Shown piece by piece: positions 33,328 through 41,660 of a stretch of DNA of 64,000 bases; the first letter of the stretch is position 1; the number at the start of each line of letters is the position of its first letter. Made by a program: the position numbers and the translations under genes. The notes under the pieces were generated by a model that worked only from the letters and a program-made list of their open reading frames with translations, was not told the origin of the DNA and ran no database searches. The stretch is from CBDCPI01 sp965220245 (lineage in GTDB: Bacteria; Chloroflexota; Dehalococcoidia; Lucifugimonadales; UBA3495), in NCBI GenBank assembly GCA_965220245.1, contig CBDCPI010000006.1:371707-435706 (forward strand), given 5' to 3'.

Positions 33328-33602
33328 CAGCGGGGGTGCCGCCGCTCCCGAAGCCTCGCGACGACGACGGCGGCGGGTTGAACCTGACCTCCTTCCACCT
33401 GTCGCATCCCTAGTGCGAGCATTTTCAGCAACGAGAGGGTTTCCTGGGTCTGCTCGTAGCTGTGAATATCTTGCATCACCGCCTTGGCTTCTCCGTTCTG
33501 AGTGATGATCAAGGGTTGTCGCTGGTCCTCAAGCGTGCGTACGATCTCGGCGGCGTGCGCCTTAAGGTAACTGATCGGCTTGATTCGGTTAGACAGGCTC
33601 AC
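33327..33602 (-). CDS. Phd/YefM-type antitoxin
   Basis: The 91-residue protein has the Phd/YefM N-terminal DNA-binding region (IKPISYLKAHAAEIVRTLEDQRQPLIITQNGEAKAVMQDIHSYEQ, residues 8-52) and a variable tail that would bind the toxin. It starts at GTG after ggaggt. It is the first gene of the toxin-antitoxin operon and probably represses it through the palindrome just upstream. Confidence 0.88.
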   Translation of the reverse strand: MSLSNRIKPISYLKAHAAEIVRTLEDQRQPLIITQNGEAKAVMQDIHSYEQTQETLSLLKMLALGMRQVEGGQVQPAAVVVARLRERRHPR

Positions 33603-33628
33603 AATTCACCTCCGCTTCGAGCTAAATT

Positions 33629-33647
33629 TAGACCACATTTAGGTCTA
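33629..33647. promoter_or_regulatory. inverted repeat TAGACC-n7-GGTCTA, probable antitoxin operator
   Basis: A perfect 6+6 inverted repeat with a 7-base spacer lies 27 bases before the antitoxin start. Phd/YefM antitoxins typically bind such palindromes over their own promoter. Confidence 0.6.
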
Positions 33648-33687
33648 CTTGCAACCCCTACCTATCCGAACCCAGGGGCCGCCATTA

Positions 33688-34614
33688 TTAAGGGCCCGGG
33701 ACGGCCTCGCTAATTAGGTCCGCGACTCGGGATTTCGCTAATTCCAACTCTATCGTGACGCGCTTTCCGTCCTGGGTGAGAGTAAGTCCAGAGAGAATAT
33801 CCGCGGTTTGGGGATCATCAGAAACCATCGATAGGAACCCCTTGAGCCCGGTTAGTGTTTCGTGGGTCGAAGTCGCGTCCTCCTCGTTGTCGAAGCCCAA
33901 GACCGCGGTAAACACCAACAACTCTCCTTTGACCCGTCCGGCCAAAGTAATCAGGTCTATTGCCTCAGTGAAATCAGGGGGAAGAGGCAGGTCTTCCGGT
34001 TGGTCCTCCGATTGGGAGGAGACGGCGGAGCCATCCACGGCCAGGCCAAATAATCGCTCCCCAAGTCCGTCAAGTCCGTCTCGCAGCGGGCCGGATACCC
34101 CGGACTTGTCCCCTTCAACCACGTCGATAACTTCCTGCACTGCCTCGGCAATGCCAAACACTGCAATGCCGTCGTCAAGCACGCTGAGCGCCAGCGTTGA
34201 CCCCTCTTTGTCACCGGAATAGATATCGTGACCCTTGTATTCTCCTTGGTTCGGAGAGCCTTCGATACTGGAGGTGAACTTGTCGATGATTGCGGCTTTG
34301 TCGAAGGTCCCGTACACCAAGACTCCGAAAGACTCCTTCATTCGAGTGGCGTCGCCAAAGAACTCCAGCTTGGTGATGTCCCGGAGCTCAAGCTGGCTTT
34401 CCGAATCATCTCGATCCGGCGAGAAACGGTCCATTAGAGACTCCAAGTCAAAATTCGACCTAACGGCTTCTAAATCCACATCGGCAATCAAGGTCGAGCC
34501 CTCGGGCGTCAAGTTTTCCGGAATGGCATCGTCGCCGCACGCCACGCTCAGCGCCGCAGTTAGCGCCACGACCGCCACAGCAACCCCAAGCCATTTCAAG
34601 GGATTAAATACCAT
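33688..34614 (-). CDS. secreted lipoprotein, function unknown
   Basis: The start at 34614 (MVFNPLKWLGVAVAVV) follows cttggggggc. It has a signal sequence with a lipobox (LSVAC, then GDD), so it is anchored to the outer face of the membrane. The mature part of about 285 residues is acidic, with repeated alpha/beta stretches (ITKLEFFGDATRMKESFGVLVYG, LALSVLDDGIAVFGIAEAVQEVIDVVEG). I do not recognise the family. Its tail overlaps no other gene. It is neither part of the toxin-antitoxin operon (opposite side of the operator) nor coupled to the ThDP gene. Confidence 0.72.
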   Translation of the reverse strand: MVFNPLKWLGVAVAVVALTAALSVACGDDAIPENLTPEGSTLIADVDLEAVRSNFDLESLMDRFSPDRDDSESQLELRDITKLEFFGDATRMKESFGVLVYGTFDKAAIIDKFTSSIEGSPNQGEYKGHDIYSGDKEGSTLALSVLDDGIAVFGIAEAVQEVIDVVEGDKSGVSGPLRDGLDGLGERLFGLAVDGSAVSSQSEDQPEDLPLPPDFTEAIDLITLAGRVKGELLVFTAVLGFDNEEDATSTHETLTGLKGFLSMVSDDPQTADILSGLTLTQDGKRVTIELELAKSRVADLISEAVPGP

Positions 34615-34946
34615 AATGCCCCCCAAGGATGCCAAAATCTCCCCCGGTAGACGGCTAATGACTCAGCCGAGTCAAACCAATAAGCTCCGGCCTTGCCTAT
34701 CTGCTTGCCCGGTGAGCTCCGTAGCCCTACCGGACGGCCCACTTTAGGCCAACGTTTTCATTGTACATCTCAGCCGGGTTGGCTAGCACCGGGGTTACTG
34801 CGGTTTAGTAGGAAAAATGAGGCGGTGACTGCGGCGAAGCAACTCAGGTGTTAGAATACCGGCGATTATCAGGATACACGTGAGAGGAAGAGTTACGGGG
34901 CTGCCCAAACTCTTAGCAGTGAACCAACACGGGAGCGAATACGAAC
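34615..34946. other. divergent intergenic region, no clear signals
   Basis: 332 bases between the lipoprotein gene (minus) and the ThDP gene (plus). Frames here lack ribosome-binding sites. A -10-like TAGAAT occurs near 34852 but has no convincing -35. Nothing else is recognised. Confidence 0.4.
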
Positions 34947-36587
34947 ATGAACGTTAACGAAGCGGTAGCACGGGTGCTAAAGACCGAGGGCGTGGAATGG
35001 GTGTCCTGCTTTCCGTCTAACCAGTTGATTGAGGCGGCGGCCAAAGAAGGCATCCGGACCATTATGTTCCGCCAAGAACGGGGCGCGTTGATGGCGGCCG
35101 ACGGCTACAGCCGGATGAACGACCGGCGGAAGTTCGGGGTAGCTATCACCCAGGGAGGCCCGGGCTCCGAGAATTCCCATGGCGGCATCGCCCAAGCCTT
35201 CTCCGACAACATTCCCATACTGTACTTGGCCGGGGGTCCGGCCCTGAGCCAGTACGCTGTTCGGCCAAATTTCTCTCCGGCCCGCAGCTACCAGTCGGTT
35301 TCGAAGCACGCCGAGGTTATCTCCCAGCCGGGACAGGTGGCCGCGGTTATGCGCCGGGCCTTTCACCACCTGCGCAACGGCCGCCCCGGCCCGGTAATCA
35401 TTGAAATCCCCGCCGATGTCGGCGAGCAGGAAACTCCCGAGTCCGCCCTCAATTACCAGTCGCCCAAGCGGCTCCTTCAATCCCCGTCCCCGGGTGACGT
35501 TGCCGACGCCGTCAGATTGCTGCTCAACGCCCGGAAGCCGGTCATCTGGTCGGGAATGGGCGTGTTGTTCGCCTCGGCCACCCAGGAGTTGCGAGAGTTG
35601 GCGGAGCTTGCCCAGATACCCGTTTACACCACGATGCCGGGGAAGTCGTCTTTCGACGAACGGCATCCCCTGTCCCTAGGGGCGGGCAGCGGAGCCACCT
35701 CCCTGCCGGCCCGCCGGTGGGTCCAGGAATCGGACGTCTTGTTCGCCGTTGGCTCCAGTATGACCAGGACCAGCTACGGGCAACCGGTCCCCGACGGAAA
35801 GGTCATAATCCACAACGTGGAGAGCATTGAGGACATCAACAAAGACTTCTCGGTTGACGTGGGCCTGCCGGGAGACGCCCGCGTGACCCTTCAGGCGATG
35901 ATTGACGAGGTGAAAGCCCAGACCGGGCCCAGCGGCAGGGGAGGTGAAAACGGTGTCGCCGAGGAGATCGCCGAAGTGCGGCGGGGTTGGCTACAGCAGT
36001 GGCAACCGCTCCTTGACTCCGACGAGGTGCCCATTGGCACCTACCGGGTGATCAACGAACTGGAGCGGACGCTGGACAAAGAGAACAGCGTAGTTACCCA
36101 CGATGCCGGCGCACCGCGGGACTCCATTATCCCCTTCTACACCGCTACCACCCCCCACAGCTATATCGGCTGGGGCAAGTCCACCCATTTGGGTTACGGT
36201 ATCCCGCTAATGATCGGGGCCAAGCTGGCCGATCCAAACAGGTTCTGCTTGAACTTCATGGGCGACGGCGCTTTTGGGATGTCCGGCCTCGACATCGAGA
36301 CCTCGGTACGGGCCGAGGCGCCGATCACCACCGTAGTGTTGAACAACGGCGGCATGGCTACCTACCCCGGCGGCTATCCGACGGCCAATGAGTTGTTTGG
36401 CCTGACCCGAATGGGCGGGGACTACGCGATGATCGCCGAAGGGATGGGGGCCGTGGGCATTACCGTCACCCAGCCTTCGGAAATCGCGCCAGCTCTGGTG
36501 AGGGCCCAGCAACTAAACCGCGAGGGCCGCACCGTGTTGTTGGACATCCACACCAACATGGAGGGCCGCCGGTCGACGTTCAGCTAA
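34947..36587 (+). CDS. thiamine-pyrophosphate-dependent enzyme, acetolactate synthase/oxalyl-CoA decarboxylase-like
   Basis: The 546-residue protein has the ThDP family plan: a catalytic glutamate in FRQERGALMAADGYSR (about residue 44), a middle domain (PVIWSGMGVLFASATQELREL), and a C-terminal cofactor motif starting at GDGAFGMSGLDIETSVRAEAP and ending LNNGG. It lacks the FAD-binding features that would fix it as acetohydroxyacid synthase, and no regulatory subunit gene is nearby. Benzoylformate decarboxylase- or oxalyl-CoA decarboxylase-like chemistry is equally possible. It is followed by a convergent LLM gene. Confidence 0.87.
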   Translation: MNVNEAVARVLKTEGVEWVSCFPSNQLIEAAAKEGIRTIMFRQERGALMAADGYSRMNDRRKFGVAITQGGPGSENSHGGIAQAFSDNIPILYLAGGPALSQYAVRPNFSPARSYQSVSKHAEVISQPGQVAAVMRRAFHHLRNGRPGPVIIEIPADVGEQETPESALNYQSPKRLLQSPSPGDVADAVRLLLNARKPVIWSGMGVLFASATQELRELAELAQIPVYTTMPGKSSFDERHPLSLGAGSGATSLPARRWVQESDVLFAVGSSMTRTSYGQPVPDGKVIIHNVESIEDINKDFSVDVGLPGDARVTLQAMIDEVKAQTGPSGRGGENGVAEEIAEVRRGWLQQWQPLLDSDEVPIGTYRVINELERTLDKENSVVTHDAGAPRDSIIPFYTATTPHSYIGWGKSTHLGYGIPLMIGAKLADPNRFCLNFMGDGAFGMSGLDIETSVRAEAPITTVVLNNGGMATYPGGYPTANELFGLTRMGGDYAMIAEGMGAVGITVTQPSEIAPALVRAQQLNREGRTVLLDIHTNMEGRRSTFS

Positions 36588-36607
36588 CAGGGGTCCACCG
36601 GTCGGCG

Positions 36608-37651
36608 CTACTTTAGGTGCGGGATAACCTGGTCGACCAAAAGCCCCAACGAGGTCATTTGCTGGTCGTAGGGAATCCGGCGGCCCAGGTTATGCTCAAA
36701 GACAATTTGGCTCAACTGTAACTCTTCCCTCAACTCCAGGAGCCGGTCCAGAACTGCATCGGGGGTGCCGAAGACCACCTTGTCCCGGCGCCAATCGTCG
36801 TAGGTCATGTTGCGGATGCGGTCGGCTTGGGCCTGCCAGTTGCCGGTGGTGCCCTCGCGGGAGGCGCTCTCCGCTACCCTTTGGGCGATGCCTTGCATCG
36901 ACACCAGAGTGCTGTCCATCGGCTCTTCGTAGGCTTGCTGCTGCGTTTCCGCCAGGTAGACCGGCAGCCGCAACCCGACGGCGCCCTTCCCCGGGTGTCC
37001 GGCATCCTTCCAGGCCGACTGGTACTCCCTAATGTATTCCGCAAGCTCGGACAGGGCGAAAACCCGGGAGGGGTTAATGAAGATCGGATAACCCATCCTT
37101 CCGATGATCGGAAAGGTCTCCGCCGAGGTGATGCCGACCCGGATTGGCGGATGGGGGTCTTGGAACGGTTTGGGCCGCACCGAAAGGTTGTGGCATTGAT
37201 AGTGCTCACCCTCGAAGGAGAACTGTTCCGACGTCCAAGCTTTCAGGATGATTTGCAGGTACTCCTCAAACCGGCCCCGGCTCTCGGGATAGGGCGAGTT
37301 GAACGCATCATGATGTTCCGGGAAGGTGCCGCGGCCAACCCCGAAGTCCAACCGGCCCTGACAAATATGGTCCAGGGTGGCGATCTCCTCGGCCATGCGA
37401 ATCGGGTTCGCCAAGGGCAATAAGGCGACGCCGAAGCCTATTCGCATCCTCTGGGTCCGGGCGGCGATGGCGGTGGCCACGGTGAGCGGAGAAGACAGCA
37501 CGCTAAAAGGGATGAAATGGTACTCGGCCAGCCAGACCGAGTCCAACCCCATCCGCTCCGCCTCGTCCACAATGTCAAAACCCTGTTGGAAGGCCTGCTG
37601 GTCAGTAGTGTTCTCCAGGGCCACGAATTCCAGAAACAGTCCGAGTTCCAT
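36608..37651 (-). CDS. LLM-class flavin-dependent oxidoreductase (bacterial luciferase-like)
   Basis: The 347-residue protein has GLDSVWLAEYHFIP, AARTQRMRIGFGVALLPLANPIRMAEEIATLDHICQGRLDFGVGRGTFPEH, and the C-terminal PDAVLDRLLELREEL. This fits the alkanal-monooxygenase-like subgroup (FMNH2 and O2). The start follows aaggaggcgcg. It converges on the ThDP gene end-to-end (20 bases between stops) and is not obviously in an operon. The substrate is unknown. Confidence 0.86.
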   Translation of the reverse strand: MELGLFLEFVALENTTDQQAFQQGFDIVDEAERMGLDSVWLAEYHFIPFSVLSSPLTVATAIAARTQRMRIGFGVALLPLANPIRMAEEIATLDHICQGRLDFGVGRGTFPEHHDAFNSPYPESRGRFEEYLQIILKAWTSEQFSFEGEHYQCHNLSVRPKPFQDPHPPIRVGITSAETFPIIGRMGYPIFINPSRVFALSELAEYIREYQSAWKDAGHPGKGAVGLRLPVYLAETQQQAYEEPMDSTLVSMQGIAQRVAESASREGTTGNWQAQADRIRNMTYDDWRRDKVVFGTPDAVLDRLLELREELQLSQIVFEHNLGRRIPYDQQMTSLGLLVDQVIPHLK

Positions 37652-37691
37652 CGCGCCTCCTTATCTACCCTCTTGATTCATCCGGGGTTCC

Positions 37692-37850
37692 AGGGTCCTT
37701 TAATTGTCATTCTGAAGGAGCCTTTCGACTTCGCTCAAGATAAACTCCGCGACTGAAGAATCTAAAGTCCTTGCCCTGAATCAACCTTGGTTTGCCGAAA
37801 GATTTTTAGACCCCTCACTCCGCTCGGGGTGACAATTAAAAGGCCCTGCC
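37692..37850. repeat. dispersed repeat family A, copy 4
   Basis: Starts agggtcctttaattgtcatt and ends gggtgacaattaaaaggccc, imperfect inverted ends. The internal sequence shares aactccgcgactgaagaatctaaag with the copy at 25771. It fills most of the gap between the LLM and lactonase genes. Confidence 0.75.
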
Positions 37851-37871
37851 AGGAGTCCGCTTGGATCTAGT

Positions 37872-38924
37872 CTAGGCGCCGAGGGTGGTGGTCAGCACCC
37901 ACATGGGGCGTTGGCCCACGGGATAGGTCCCCATGGCAATGAGTTCCCCGGATTCGCCATCGATCCGGTAGGATGCCAGCACTCCCGTCGACGAGCCGGC
38001 GGCGAAAACGAACTTACCCTCGGGGTCCAAACTGAAGGCGCTGGGCACCGCCTCGGTGGGCACATGGCCCGTTGGAGTCAAGCGGCCGCTGCCGTCAACC
38101 GCGAAGCTCGCGATGCTGTTGTGGCCCCGGTTGGGAACATACAGGAATTCGCCGCCTGGGGACATCTGGATCTGGGAACAGGTGTTTCTTTCGCTGGCGC
38201 CTGCCGGGAGAGTGGTGACGGTCTGGAAGTGTGACAGCGTACCCGCCTCTCCGATTTGGTAGGAGCTCACGCTGCAACCCTGCTCATTGGAGAAGTAGGC
38301 GATGTTCAGCGTGGGGTGGAAAGTGTAGTGGCGCGGGCCCAGCATATCCTCCTGCTCCAGGACCAGCGGGTCGTTAGCCGTCAGGTTGCCTGTGTTCTCG
38401 TCGAACCGGAACTGGTAGATCTGGTTCGGGCCGGGAAGGTTCTTCGGCGGCTCCAGCACGTTGTCGCTGATCCGGGCGATGTGGGGTACGAAGGCGAACC
38501 GGTTGGACGGATCGGTCTGCATGGCGTGCGCACCCTCGTCGGTGGCGATCCACTCGATGGGCTCACCGCCCAAAGAGCCGTCATCCCCCAAGGGATGCAC
38601 CGCCGCGTGGCCGCCTTGGTAATAGGACGAGAGCAAGTAGCGGCCTGTGCGGTCTGTGGCCAGAAAAGCGGCCGGGTCGTCGGGGGTTACGCTCCCGGTC
38701 TTGGTTAGGCCGCCCGTAGCTTGGTCGATGGCATGACTGGAAAGCTCGGGAACGTCACGGTGTCCCACGTAAAGAACGGTCCGGTCCGGGGATATGGTCA
38801 ACAAGGACGGCCCTCCCGGAACGGCCTCCTCGGACTTAAGAGTTAAGCCTCCCGATTCGGCATCCATAGTGAAGACCGATACCTTGTTATCGTCTTGCGC
38901 CGCAACATAGACGTAATTTACCAT
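37872..38924 (-). CDS. lactonase-family beta-propeller (second copy)
   Basis: The 350-residue protein is a paralogue of the 15776 gene: MVNYVYVAAQDDNKVSVFTMDAESGGL, YTFHPTLNIAYFSNEQGCSVSSYQIGEAG, SPGGEFLYVPNRGHNSIASFAVDGSG and DPEGKFVFAAGSSTGVLASYRIDGESGELIAMGTYPVGQRPMWVL are nearly the same blocks. Again it is a cytoplasmic seven-bladed propeller of the 6-phosphogluconolactonase type, with no signal peptide. It starts at ATG after aaaaggagagcc. Copy number suggests lactone-ring hydrolysis is a recurrent need in this cell. Confidence 0.85.
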   Translation of the reverse strand: MVNYVYVAAQDDNKVSVFTMDAESGGLTLKSEEAVPGGPSLLTISPDRTVLYVGHRDVPELSSHAIDQATGGLTKTGSVTPDDPAAFLATDRTGRYLLSSYYQGGHAAVHPLGDDGSLGGEPIEWIATDEGAHAMQTDPSNRFAFVPHIARISDNVLEPPKNLPGPNQIYQFRFDENTGNLTANDPLVLEQEDMLGPRHYTFHPTLNIAYFSNEQGCSVSSYQIGEAGTLSHFQTVTTLPAGASERNTCSQIQMSPGGEFLYVPNRGHNSIASFAVDGSGRLTPTGHVPTEAVPSAFSLDPEGKFVFAAGSSTGVLASYRIDGESGELIAMGTYPVGQRPMWVLTTTLGA

Positions 38925-39021
38925 CGCTGGCTCTCCTTTTAGACGACTTGCGGTTTGTTAACCGATTTTCTAACTACCTTTTGCCGGGGCCTAGTTAGCT
39001 GGGCAGACCGTCTTCATTGAC

Positions 39022-39060
39022 TCCAGAATTACCCGCCTCCAGAATTACCCGCTTTCAGAA
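39022..39060. repeat. short tandem repeat, 16-bp unit
   Basis: The unit tccagaattacccgcc occurs twice, followed by a degenerate third copy. It sits in the 535-base gap upstream of the alcohol dehydrogenase gene, which also holds a family B repeat and the 35-bp repeat. Confidence 0.7.
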
Positions 39061-39124
39061 TTCCTCTCCAGGCCAGTGTAACCGACGCACCGGCCCGGCG
39101 CCAGAATGCTGTTTCAAAGTAATC

Positions 39125-39235
39125 GTTCAGACTTGATACGTCATTCCGGCCTTGAGCCGGAATCCATAAGCGTTTGCAACCAGCAATGTTTCCTTTCCTG
39201 GGTATTTCTGGATTCCCGCCTGCGCGGGAATGACA
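39125..39235. repeat. dispersed palindromic repeat family B, copy 1
   Basis: It runs from gttcagacttgatacgtcat through an imperfect hairpin to gcgggaatgaca. The same sequence, inverted, ends the copy at 48757-48914 (gacgtatcaagtctgaac). The repeat consists of self-complementary cores such as cattccggccttgagccggaatc. Confidence 0.75.
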
Positions 39236-39240
39236 GGGGA

Positions 39241-39275
39241 GGGGACAGTTTAGAAACTTATTCACGTATCAGTAA
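39241..39275. repeat. 35-bp repeat, copy 2 (shared with 26212-26246)
   Basis: The stretch ggggacagtttagaaactta, followed by ttcacgtatcagtaa, is 34/35 identical to 26212-26246. It directly abuts the family B repeat. Confidence 0.8.
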
Positions 39276-39459
39276 AAGATAGCGAACAGTGAGGGTTCCC
39301 CCGAGGGTCCGGCCAAGGTTGGTTCCGGCGCGCCGCTACGGTTTTAGTCCGGCATCAATTACAATGGTTGAGACTTGGGGGTTGAGACTTGAACACGATG
39401 GTTGAGGCCCGAGCAACCCGCCTCAGGCTTGCTCAACTTGGCTGGCAGGAGGGAGCGCC

Positions 39460-40476
39460 ATGCGCGGTGTAACATTCAAGGGAAACCGGGAAGCCGAAAT
39501 ACAGGAATTCCCCAACCCGCAGGCCGGACCGGGTGGCGCGGTGTTGCGCGTCCGGGCCTCCGGACTGTGCGGCACCGATCTGCACCGCTACCGCGCCGCC
39601 GAGCCGACCGAGATGATTACGGGGCACGAGCCTTGCGGCGTCATCGAAGAACTGGGACCCGGCGCGCCGACCGGCCTCAAGTTGGGCGACCGGGTGATGT
39701 GCCACCATTACGAGGGCTGCGGCGTCTGCGAAATTTGCGCCATGGGCTACGAGCAGCTTTGTCCCCACGGGCACGTCACCTTCGGCGGCGGCACCGGCCA
39801 CGGGGCCAATGCCGACTACCTTCTGGTGCCCTCCCGTTCTCTGGTGCACCTTCCGGAAGAACTCTCCTTCGAGGAGGGTGCGGCCATTTCCTGCGGTACC
39901 GGCACCGCTTGGAACGGGCTGAACAAGATGGACGTTTCCGGCAAGGACACCGTGGCGGTGTTCGGCCAAGGCCCGGTGGGCCTCAGCGGCACCCTGTCGG
40001 CCAAGGCCATGGGCGCCCGGGTAATCGCGGTGGACGTGGTACCGGAACGGTTGCAGTTGGCCCTCTCGTTGGGGGCAGACCACGTCGTCAACTCCAGAGA
40101 GACCGACCCGGTGCAAGCGGTGCTCGACTTTACCGGCGGGATGGGGGCCTCGGCGTCGCTGGAAACTTCGGGGAACCCCCAAGCCCGGCGGCAGGTGCTG
40201 GAGTGCCTGCGCCCCTTCGCCCGCTGTTGCTACGTGGGTGTCGGCGCCCCCGCCGAGATCGACTTCAACCGTGACGTTATCTTCAAGGTGGTGACCATTT
40301 TCGGTTCTTGGACTTTCAGCAAGTCGGAACTGATCGAGACTTCCCGGTTCTTTGTGGAAACCAAGGCCCCTCTCGACCAGCTAATCACTCACCGCTACTC
40401 GTTAGACCAAGCGGTGGAGGCATTTCAGACCTTCGACGGCGCTACCACCGGCAAGTGCGTCTTCGTGTTCGATTAA
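39460..40476 (+). CDS. zinc-dependent alcohol dehydrogenase (MDR family)
   Basis: The 338-residue protein has the catalytic zinc ligands C37 (GLCGTDLH) and H56-E57 (TGHEPCGVIEE), a structural-zinc cysteine cluster (CHHYEGCGVCEICAMGYEQLC, 80-100), and the NAD-binding GQGPVGLSG. It resembles threonine/sorbitol-type dehydrogenases. It starts at ATG after aggaggg. It would oxidise a secondary alcohol, possibly an intermediate from the neighbouring oxygenases; the exact substrate is unknown. Confidence 0.9.
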   Translation: MRGVTFKGNREAEIQEFPNPQAGPGGAVLRVRASGLCGTDLHRYRAAEPTEMITGHEPCGVIEELGPGAPTGLKLGDRVMCHHYEGCGVCEICAMGYEQLCPHGHVTFGGGTGHGANADYLLVPSRSLVHLPEELSFEEGAAISCGTGTAWNGLNKMDVSGKDTVAVFGQGPVGLSGTLSAKAMGARVIAVDVVPERLQLALSLGADHVVNSRETDPVQAVLDFTGGMGASASLETSGNPQARRQVLECLRPFARCCYVGVGAPAEIDFNRDVIFKVVTIFGSWTFSKSELIETSRFFVETKAPLDQLITHRYSLDQAVEAFQTFDGATTGKCVFVFD

Positions 40477-40499
40477 CCGGGATGCAATTCGCCGAAGGG

Positions 40500-40577
40500 A
40501 ACGTCCTTCGACTCCGCTCCGCTTCGCTCAGGATGAGCGGGGTTGTAGGGTCTGTCCTGAGCGGAGTCGAAGGGCCT
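40500..40577. repeat. palindromic repeat family C
   Basis: Two inverted halves, gtccttcgactccgctcc...gctcaggatgagcgg and tgtcctgagcggagtcgaagg, form a long hairpin. The same family occurs at 20521-20725 and, inside a gene, at 49709-49737. Confidence 0.75.
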
Positions 40578-40588
40578 ATCGGACAGAA

Positions 40589-41440
40589 TCACCGGACCAG
40601 CGCCTCGGCCATCCGCTCCAATTGATCGCCCATTTCCTCTTCGGTGTCGCAGTGGGTGGGCCACACGGCTACGCGGACCGCCCCGGCGTTCAAAAAGGAC
40701 TCGACTTGTTCTCTGGTGGTGTCGGGTGGCTGGCCGAAGACCGATATGGTCAGCGAGCCGGGGGCCCGGCCCATCTCGTCAGCCAGCGTCTCCAGGATTT
40801 TCTGAGCTTCCTCGACCCGGCCCGGGGTAGTGCGCGTGGGGAGCCAGCCGTCGCCCCAGCGAGCGACACGTTGCAACACGTTGGGAGCATTGCCGCCCAA
40901 CAGCACCGGCGGATGGGGTTGTTGGACTGGCTTGGGATAGCTGTATACCGGCGGGAAATCGTAGTACCGTCCGTGGTATTCGGCCTCATCCTTGGTCCAC
41001 AATTCCTTGAGCGCCGCCACCGCCTCCCGGGTCTGGGTCCACCGGTGGTCGAAATCCCCGCCCATCATGGTGGTCTCCTCTCGGTTCCAGCCCGCTCCTA
41101 CACCAAAAATGAACCGTCCATTGCTGTGCCGGTCCAAGACCGCGACCTCTTTGGCCAAGATCAACGGGTTCCGTTCGGGCACCAGGGTGATGCCGGTAGC
41201 CAGCTTGATCTTGCTGGTAACGGCGCAGGCCATCGCCAATGAGATATACGGCTCGGAAAAGTGTCCGTAGGTCCAAGGAATCTCGCCGCCGGTGGACGGG
41301 AAGGGACTCTCACTATGCACCGGCAGGATGGGATGCTCGTGGTACCAGATAGATTCGAACCCCAAGTCCTCGGCCTTCTTGGCAATAAATGCAGGGTCCA
41401 GGGTATAGGCTGGCAGGGGTACAACGACGCCAACAGCCAT
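40589..41440 (-). CDS. LLM-class F420-dependent oxidoreductase
   Basis: The 283-residue protein has LGFESIWYHEHPILP, TSKIKLATGITLVPERNPLILAKEVAVLDRHSNGRFIFGVGAGWNREE and PVLLGGNAPNVLQRVARWGDGWLP, the pattern of the probable F420-dependent oxidoreductase group (TIGR03619-like). It starts at ATG after aggaggcaaagac. It is convergent with the alcohol dehydrogenase, with a family C repeat between them. Confidence 0.86.
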   Translation of the reverse strand: MAVGVVVPLPAYTLDPAFIAKKAEDLGFESIWYHEHPILPVHSESPFPSTGGEIPWTYGHFSEPYISLAMACAVTSKIKLATGITLVPERNPLILAKEVAVLDRHSNGRFIFGVGAGWNREETTMMGGDFDHRWTQTREAVAALKELWTKDEAEYHGRYYDFPPVYSYPKPVQQPHPPVLLGGNAPNVLQRVARWGDGWLPTRTTPGRVEEAQKILETLADEMGRAPGSLTISVFGQPPDTTREQVESFLNAGAVRVAVWPTHCDTEEEMGDQLERMAEALVR

Positions 41441-41530
41441 GTCTTTGCCTCCTGTTCAATTATTGATGCGTGAACAAAGAACTACGTTAAGATGACTTAC
41501 CTATCGTCACTATTATGAAAATACCTAGCT

Positions 41531-41627
41531 CGTCATTCCCGCGAAAGCGGGAATCTAAAAACGCTATTAGCCAGTCACGTTCTCTCCCTTTCAAGTCCTG
41601 GATTCCCGCGAAAGCGGGAATGACGAG
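41531..41627. repeat. dispersed palindromic repeat family B, copy 2
   Basis: Facing copies of cgtcattcccgcgaaagcgg and ccgctttcgcgggaatgacg enclose about 50 bases. The core hairpin (cattcccgcg...cgcgggaatg) is shared with 39125 and 48757. Confidence 0.75.
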
Positions 41628-41660
41628 AAAATGTCAACAGGACCTAGAACAGCCGGAAGC

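Noticed and set aside
39000..39275. Possible CRISPR array suggested by repeats in this gap
   Set aside because: Repeats here are few, of different kinds, and without regular spacers; no cas genes are present.
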